DNA of 64,000 nt from Icerya purchasi (lineage: Eukaryota; Arthropoda; Insecta; Hemiptera; Monophlebidae), in assembly GCA_039619475.1 (NCBI GenBank), contig CM077115.1, positions 311,006,734 to 311,070,733 of the forward strand. Direction: 5' to 3'. The position numbers and the translations under genes are program-made. A model generated the notes under the pieces. The model was given only the letters and a program-made list of their open reading frames with translations. It ran no database searches and was not told where the DNA came from. Below, piece after piece: positions 57,360 through 64,000 of this stretch. The first letter of the stretch is position 1, and each line of letters starts with the position of its first letter.

Positions 57360-58845
57360 TTTTGGTGGTACAATGAAATTCTAAGTAATGAATTTGAACT
57401 TCTATTTTTCGACAACATCAGGATTTTTATTGAAAGTTAAAATTACTCTATCATACGCAAACATACATATATTCTTTGAAACCGAAAGAATATCTATCGT
57501 GAAATATAACACGGGACTAAGTACAGAACCCTGCGGAACCCCTGCCTTCATTTCATATAACCCGATGACCGCGTACAGTTGACTTGGAATAATTTCTTAC
57601 AGCCTTAACAATCTGGGTAATAGGCGGTTAGGATGAAGGTTTTGATCTTATATATATATATAATATTGAATTTTATCAATCGCTTCTTATATATCAATGA
57701 TTATATTGGCGTGGTATTTTTTACTTTCCGCGCTTTAAGATATTTTCTCGATTATCCCGTGATTTTTATTTATTATCGATATTAATCGTTTTAGTAACAG
57801 TTTAAAAAAAAAAAAAAAAAATGATTTTCGATAAAGCTGGTGACTTATTTAAAATGATATTCGCGCTCTTTTCCGTTGAGATGGGATATGATGCATTTTT
57901 AAAATACAATTAAAAAGTGATAGTGGTAAACGTGTAACCTTTATATGGAAATTCTTATAGTAATTCTTTTTTTACGTCATCATAGTCAGGTATTCTTCTA
58001 AGAGTTTAAATGTTGAAACTGATAAATTGAATTCAGATGATTGTTTAAGATGATTATATGTTTTTTAAAATTTTTGTTGTTTGTGTCGTTGAGACAAAAC
58101 ACTTTTGATACAGATGTTCTACGAAACAGTTTTTTACATGCTGGTTCCCTTATCCGAGAGCCATTTTATTCTATTAATAAGTAGGTGGTTATGGGTGATC
58201 GAAAGCTTTAACGTACTTCCACGGTGAATAGAGTTAATATCCAGTAAGAGGAACAATTTCATTTTTTATCGGATTTCTGATAGCCTGTTTGATCTTTTTA
58301 CCGGCTTTATTAAGTTTTCTCTTACGTATCGCGTATCTGCTAATTTTTGCCGTTGTTTTTTCAGTTTTTAATAGTGGAACGTATTCTGAGTATTGTCCTG
58401 TAAGTAGTTTTATGCAGAATATCACGCCGAATTTAGTTCGTTTTCAGCCTAGCGTGAATGATGCTGATTGTTCGGAATAGACGGGGGGTTCTAGGTTTGT
58501 TCAATAAGCGATTGTGATAAAAGCTTAAATTTTTAGATCGTCTCGTTCTCGTTCTTTACATTTTCATTCATTCCTTTAAAACTCTTTTTTTTCTCCCTTT
58601 TTTTCTTTTTCTTTTTCAATTTTTATTCGTAAATGTTGTCATTTTATATTTAAAAAGTTAAATAATTTATGCAATGTTTTACCGAAATGGGAAAAGACTA
58701 TTATTAAATATGAAAAGTTTGATAATTAAATATATGCCAATGTTGTTGAAATATAAAAATCTGATGTGGGCGACTCATGACTCGCTTGTACAACTATTAG
58801 ACATTAAAACGAGTGAATAATAAAAAAATGTTATAACAATGCCGA
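57360..58845. other. Stretch without a confident gene
   Basis: A short frame at 57388-57582 contains TEPCGTPAF, a motif I have seen in degraded LINE-like sequence, but it is too little to assign. The rest is AT-rich with no signal. Confidence 0.4.
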
Positions 58846-58854
58846 GTCCAAAAT

Positions 58855-58998
58855 TTAGACTATCTACGGCTACCTGTTTCGTGAGAAAAATTTCACGAAA
58901 CCTTTCAAGAAAATTGCCCTTTTGATTCAACCGACTGTAACCAAAACCGAAGGTATACAATTGGATGTTACAACAATGTACAAAATCTCGACTTTCAC
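58855..58998 (+). repeat. Dispersed repeat carrying CTACGGCTA, copy 1 (interrupted)
   Basis: Starts AGACTATCTACGGCTACCTG, then TTGCCCTTTTGATTCAAC, TGTAACCAAAACCGAAGGTA and CACAATTGGATGTTACAA-like sequence, to TCGACTTTC where a LINE begins. It parallels 60236-60370. TACGGCTA resumes at 59282 after the LINE. Confidence 0.65.
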
Positions 58999-59274
58999 GT
59001 GTGATGCAAACCACGTACTATTTGAATGTTCCTTTATTTCTACAGAACGAGCGATCCTTTATTCCAATTTGCTTAGCCTTGGCCTCCCTACTCCTTACAG
59101 TGCCCTCTATATTCTCACTTTTCCATCTCCTTTTGTTGTTCCCTTGTTAGCCGCCTTCATTTCCTCTGTCTCTAATCGTTTCTTGATATAACTTGTTGTT
59201 CCATATGTCCTTCCATTCTTTTAATCTTTTGTGTTGGGTAAATGTCCTGTACTGGCGTGCCCATTTAAAAAAAA
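58999..59274 (+). pseudogene. LINE Alpha C-terminal/3' fragment, first of two
   Basis: It encodes TCDANHVLFECSFISTERAILYSNLLSLGLPTPYSALYIL and SNRFLI in one open frame (given here in its known alignment to CDSNHILFEC...LGLATPFNATYIL). A UTR with GTTGGGTAAATGTCC and GGCGTGCCCA follows, then an A-rich tail. GACTTTC before (58992-58998) and after (59275-59281) is a probable 7-bp target duplication. Confidence 0.85.
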
Positions 59275-59289
59275 AACAAAAAAAAGACT

Positions 59290-59775
59290 TTCTACGGCTA
59301 AAAAATAATCTTCTTCCGCTGTGCAAAAGTTTTCATCTTAGGTTTTGGTCGGATACATGTACGTTTCTTCTTTCTCTAACAATTGTTCTTCCTACCTGTC
59401 TGTTTAATCTACTCCTCCTGCCAATCAGCGGTTCTCTTTGTTTCCTTCGCTTCGTCATTCCGTTATTGTCTCCATTATTCGTCTGCGTTCTTAGGCCATA
59501 TTCTATTATCTTCATCTCGTTTTCGTTTTTCGTTGGTTTCTTCCAATTGAGCGTTCTGCTTTCTATTCTAATTTGCTGCGAATTGGTATTCCTACTCCAT
59601 ATTGTGCCATATCCTGTCTTTTTCTTCCCTACACATCGTTCCGATTGTTTGTTCCTTCCTACTAAAAGTGTTAACCGAATTAAAATATAATTGATTCACT
59701 TCCCTTTCTAATAGTTTCTGAGTAAAGGTCCTTCTAGTTCACGAGCCCAATAAAAAAAAAAAGAAAAAAAAAAAA
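59290..59775 (+). pseudogene. LINE Alpha C-terminal/3' fragment, second of two
   Basis: In one frame it reads RFSLFPSLRHSVIVSIIRLR, then ERSAFYSNLLRIGIPTPYCA. This parallels PTCRRSTVVSLIRLR and ERSFLYAQLLVLGLATPFNA of the large Alpha copy. The part carrying HILFEC is missing or shifted. The 3' UTR (GAGTAAAGGTCC, then CGAGCCCA) leads into an A-rich run (59750-59782). It lies directly after the previous fragment, same strand. Confidence 0.75.
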
Positions 59776-60076
59776 AAAGAAAAGTGGTGTCTAGACACCC
59801 GGTAGGAACGAAGTTCCTTTCACTTTTTGGTGGATATACAAGTATAAAGTGTCATTCATAAAGTGTACGATAAAAAATGACACACAATATATAAATCCCG
59901 TATGAATTAATTAAAACAAAAACAATAAATAAGTCATCAGACTTGTTGAACTAACGTCGCACAAAAAACCGCGCCAATTTTCAAATTCAATAAAATGTAC
60001 ACGCGTTTAAAATTGGTCTTATACAGATGACCACGTACGATGCTTGCTGCTTGAAACTCGATACTCGCTCGCTTGC

Positions 60077-60109
60077 ACGCACACACATAAACACACACAC
60101 ACACACACC
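60077..60109. repeat. (AC)n microsatellite
   Basis: An AC dinucleotide tract with one interruption. Confidence 0.9.
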
Positions 60110-60235
60110 CGTATATAATGGAAAGGGACAGAGTGAAGGTCGCTTGGACGACGTATAACGCGATTTTCGTTATCTCGCCTTTTCTGCCAGTTTACACCTA
60201 CCGACAAGCCACGTACAAGAACTTCGTTCGAAAAA

Positions 60236-60370
60236 GACTTTCTACAGCACTCGTTTTTAAGTTATAAAAAAAATTCCACTAATCCCGCCAGGAGAAGTGC
60301 CCTTTGGCTCAACTGAATTGTAACCAAAAAGGGAGGTACACAACTAGAGCTGTTAAAAGAGTTCTAAATT
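60236..60370 (+). repeat. Dispersed repeat carrying CTACGGCTA-like start, copy 2
   Basis: AGACTTTCTACAGCACTCG, later GTGCCCTTTGGCTCAACTG, TGTAACCAAAAAGGGAGGTA and CACAACTAGAGCTGTTA correspond block by block to 58855-58980. Downstream to about 60560 the sequence (GGTCAAAATGGATATATCC, ATAATACTTCCTTTACTACG) may belong to the same repeat. Confidence 0.6.
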
Positions 60371-60641
60371 TAAAATTTTAACTTTCTGCTACTAGCCATT
60401 TTCGAGTAATACGTGATACACGCACACCTATATACACAAGTCACGAAAAATGATTTAAAAATGGATCCTGGGACGGTCAAAATGGATATATCCACTGAAA
60501 ATGCCATTAAACATTTTTCATGATTATAATACTTCCTTTACTACGTGCATGGAAGCGAAAATGTAAAATTTGAAAATTAAGCCTTTTAGTTAAATTCTTT
60601 ACAATCGAGTGTTTTGGGGGATTTTTTTAAATTAACATTTT

Positions 60642-60673
<32 letters not shown>

Positions 60674-62640
60674 AATATCTTCCTTACGTAACATTTAAGA
60701 TTACGGTAATAATGTTTCTGAGCAAAAGAAAAGGACTTCAAATATTAATTAAAGTAATATATGTATATATATATATATATGTGTCTAGCGAAAAAAAAAA
60801 AAATGTAATAGTTTAGTTATTTAAAAAGTTGTGTTTTATACTTTAAAAATGCGAAATTCGGCTCCGCCTCTGGTACCGATTTTGGTATCTGTATTTTTGA
60901 AAATGATTCAAAATTATTGTTATGACTCTCTCTTTACCTCGTATTTATTTACTTATTATTTCTTCAGAACATTTTTCAGTAGCCGTTTTTTCTCGGTCTT
61001 CGAAATAAAAAAATAAATAAAAATCGGGGATCAAGCGCAGTTGCATGTAACTTTTCTAAAAATAAAAGATTACCTTAAAAAGTTAAATCACGTTTTTAAA
61101 TCTACGCTAAAACTCGAAAAACAACTAAAATTTAAAACGATCTTCAAGCTAGTGCCGCAGGGGTAATTATTTTTCTTTTTCCTTTTTAACTTATTATTTA
61201 ACGCCGTTAATTTCGAATAATCATAATAAAAATTTTCTGAATATCCGGACACTAACAATAAAAATCAGTCGGATATTGCACCACATGTTCCTTGTTTATC
61301 ATAATTACACTGCGAGCGTCTGTCTGCAGGGAATGACGTGTCCGCTACCAAACTGTGCGCGATTAAATTCAATCAGTCGTGCGCAGGCAGTAAGAACGTG
61401 CCGGCAGATAATCACCTTAGATAATTGAAGAGATGAGTTTCAACACCGAGCAACTGGTTATCCTTCGTACCGTGTTTTCATCAATACCTCTCAAAGCTGT
61501 AAGAAAAAAATCCATCATCGAACGAAGGTTATTGAAAAGTAGTTACCGACAGTTCCTAACGAATGCATTTTTTTTGTCGTCTTCTTCTTTTCGCGTTTGA
61601 GTTCCGCGTTAATTAGTCGGGAACTTCCTTTTGAACCGTGTTCTATGTACCAACAAAATTATATGCTGAATACTTAATTTTTTTCTCTGAGATATCAGAG
61701 TTTTACAGGTGTGTCAACTTTACGCGGGATAAAGTAAAAGCAGTATGTTTTCTATAATATTTCTATTTTGAAGCCTCTAGATTAGCGGGAGGTAAAATAT
61801 TAACTTTCCGCACGCTTCTGTTTATTTCCTGTTATTCCGGAATGCAAAATTAGCCATTAAACAGAAAGTTCGGAAGGGAAAAAAAATAAAAAAAGAGTCT
61901 AGGCTGACTTGCTCCTGAAAGGGGAGAACATAAGCCATTCTTTACGATATTTAAAAAATATTATTATTCTGAGAGTTTGCAAATAACGTGTAAAAGTGAT
62001 CAGTAAGAGGTGTTGATGAAGAGCTTGTTATCGCGCTAGACTTATAATCACGCCGAATTATTATTTTGAGTAGTGAGGTGTTTGGTTAATTCGAGGTACC
62101 GCGTAGGTTTTCGGGAGTTGCCTCGTTCCGGCCTCGAGTCGCTATCCAATTATCTGTATAGACCTAATATCCGAAATCGAGTACTGCGGTTATCTCGGAG
62201 AAGCGATATCTGGGGATACGAAGGGACGACCAAAAGTAAGGAACACTCCCGTTAGAACTTGGGATCAATTTAATTTCGCAGTATCATACCTCTTCAATCG
62301 TATGCCCACTTTGCCTAATAATTACTTTATTCGAATAACTCGGTATATACCGTACTTGTAAAATTTTTTAATGGGAATGCGTGTGGTATAGTCTGTTGAG
62401 TACTACTCGGTTTTATCCAGTTTGTTTCATTTTAACCCTTTCGTGCACGCCTGAAATTACCTACGCTATTACACACCTGCAGTATCCGGGGGGTCGGCAA
62501 CAAATTTTTCATTGATTTTTTATGCGGTGGCAGCCGATCTTTCAGATATTTATACACTTGCGAGTATATACAACACTTTAAGAAAGAATGTTTTTTTGAA
62601 ATTATATACGTGAACGACGATAGCGGGGAACAAAGAACGG
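60371..62640. other. Stretch without a recognisable gene
   Basis: AT-rich DNA with (AT)n tracts at 60648-60674 and about 60758-60782. GC-richer patches near 61300-61450 and 62080-62250 have only short frames with no domain. Confidence 0.5.
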
Positions 62641-62649
62641 GTCTGACGT

Positions 62650-64000
62650 TTGTATAGTTTCTTTCAGAGCAGCTGCTCTGAAATGTCAAAGCAGGGGGAA
62701 GGGCGCTTCCACAGCTATTTGGAGGAATTTGTGCGTCGGAGTGTCTCGGCTCAAATAGAAAAGCATACCCAACATACGCAAATTGTTAAACATCCAGAAA
62801 ATGAGCCGCGCGTATGGAAGCAAGTAATGTTACGTGAGATGTACGGGTTTTTAGGGTTTTTGATTTTCGTTGGGGCTAACAATTTAACAATACAGATCAA
62901 GATATGTGGAAGAGATCTCGTCGTATCCCTTGCATCGCGCCGCTACGGGGATTAATTGATTTCGATCCATCATGCGTTTCATACGTTTTGGTGATTTCAA
63001 CACGAGTCCACAACGCTCGGAAATGACAAAGCAGCTCATTTTATACGCAATATATGGGATACGCTTAACGTACATTTATCTAACATGTAGAGGCCAGCAG
63101 AGAATCGCACGATCGATGAGCAGTTCTATCCCTTTCGTGTCAGAACCAGATTCACGCAGGATATTCCGTCGAAAAGCCAGCAAAGTAAGGTATAAAAGTG
63201 TGGTGGATATGCGACACGGAGAATATCTCCTTGCTAAAAGGGATTCTGAAAGACGGGAAATGTTTATGTGATAAATCAGGGCGAAATGGTTGCCAAGGAA
63301 ACAAAGGATTTCGAAGGAATATGGACAATTTTTTCACGTCATTGCCGCTCGCTAAATATCTGCTGTTCTGGAATTTGACAATCGTTGGCACACTGAAGAA
63401 AAATAAGGCATATATTACTGAAGCTTTTGCGACATCCAAAACAAGAATCGAATACTCAACCTTGTTTGGATTTCAAGAAAAAATTGTATATATGTGTCAA
63501 AAAAACATAAGGCTATGCGTCAGTGGCTCATGATGCGTAGTAAAGCCACGAGTGATACTTTTTTGTAACAAAAGCTGGGGTCCACATCATGGACCAACTC
63601 TGTTGAATAGATACATTACTCATCGTCGTACTGCTCGTTAGCTACTTGACTTCTACTACAACATTCTCGACCTGGCATGCTTAACTTCATATGTTTACTA
63701 TGAGAACAACGAAATGGTAAAAAAAAAAAAAAGTCTTAAGCGAAGGTTGTTCATGAGACAGCTAAGCGAACAATTCGCTGTGCCACTAGTCAAAGATAGA
63801 TCTCAAAACTTGCCAGTTATGTGAAATAACTCATCAAGCCATTTTCAGAAATGCGCCTACGGTAAGCATAATATAAAAGATATATGCACTTGAAAAAGGT
63901 GTATCGGATTAGAAGAATTTCGTAAGCTTTGTATAATTTCTCGGTAATGTAAACGGATTCGAGCTAAATTGCGCGAAGAAGCAACCACTTGGACTATTCG
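62650..64000 (+). pseudogene. piggyBac-like transposase, frameshifted, runs off the window
   Basis: Three frames carry the ordered family motifs: LREMYGFLGFLIFVGANN (62830-62880); DQDMWKR and then FGDFNT with a RSE.DKA-type stretch; IRNIWDTLNVHLS; NRTIDEQFYPFR (Asp at 63115-63117); WWICDTEN (Asp at 63213-63215); GNKGFRRNMDNFFTSLPLAK (Asp at 63324-63326); then LTIVGTLKKNKAY and YSTLFGFQEK. Remnants of the all three catalytic Asp residues are thus visible. Degraded C-terminal sequence (TKAGVHIMDQL, FYYNILDLAC) continues to the window end. At least three frameshifts and several stops: a dead copy. No terminal TTAA repeat is visible in the window. Confidence 0.9.

Noticed and set aside
57388..57582. 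LINE RT fragment from the TEPCGTPAF motif
   Set aside because: Only one short motif, no flanking RT blocks in any frame.

Overview
The window looks like repeat-dense, AT-rich DNA from an arthropod, most likely an insect. There are long AT-rich stretches, many microsatellites, no operons or ribosome-binding sites, and relics of at least eight classes of eukaryotic mobile element. I found no host exon, rRNA, canonical tRNA gene or CRISPR array. I do not name a species because nothing in the sequence fixes one.

Layout. 2.1-4.2 kb: a pair of inverted ~240-bp repeats and a decayed R1-like reverse transcriptase (RT). 4.2-8.8 kb: an RTE-like LINE on the minus strand, split by a plus-strand LINE of another family (here 'Alpha') flanked by a 10-bp target duplication. 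9-23 kb: Alpha fragments, an R1-like C-terminal fragment, an RTE 3' end, and a 37-bp minisatellite. 23.3-26.7 kb: a Tc1-like transposase N-terminus, a 90-bp palindrome, and a plus-strand LINE ('Beta') interrupted by a hAT-like MITE. 27-30 kb: Alpha fragments. 30.5-37.1 kb: a 6.5-kb element (LT-1) with ~0.9-1.0-kb terminal inverted repeats (TIRs) and a perfect 9-bp target duplication. 37-45 kb: minus-strand Alpha-type LINEs, one interrupted by a second long-TIR element (LT-2, 3.27 kb, 9-bp duplication with one mismatch). 45.7-48.0 kb: a decayed Jockey/CR1-like LINE. 49.2-51.6 kb: two inverted copies of a MITE around a tRNA-like SINE head. 53.7-56.2 kb: a Helitron with recognisable ends and a Pif1-like helicase remnant. 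56.5-57.3 kb: a Penelope-like GIY-YIG fragment. 58.9-60.4 kb: Alpha 3' fragments beside a dispersed repeat. 62.65-64.0 kb: a frameshifted piggyBac transposase that runs off the window.

The elements form a readable history of nested insertions. The Alpha insertion into the RTE-like element and the LT-2 insertion into a LINE RNase H domain can both be undone on paper to give a continuous reading frame, which confirms their boundaries. The most unusual objects are LT-1 and LT-2. Both have very long TIRs capped by short GC-richer subrepeats spaced about 16 bp, both have 9-bp target duplications, and neither has a recognisable transposase. This suggests non-autonomous Mutator-like (or foldback-like) transposons. 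Family Alpha is notable for recurrent internal deletions.
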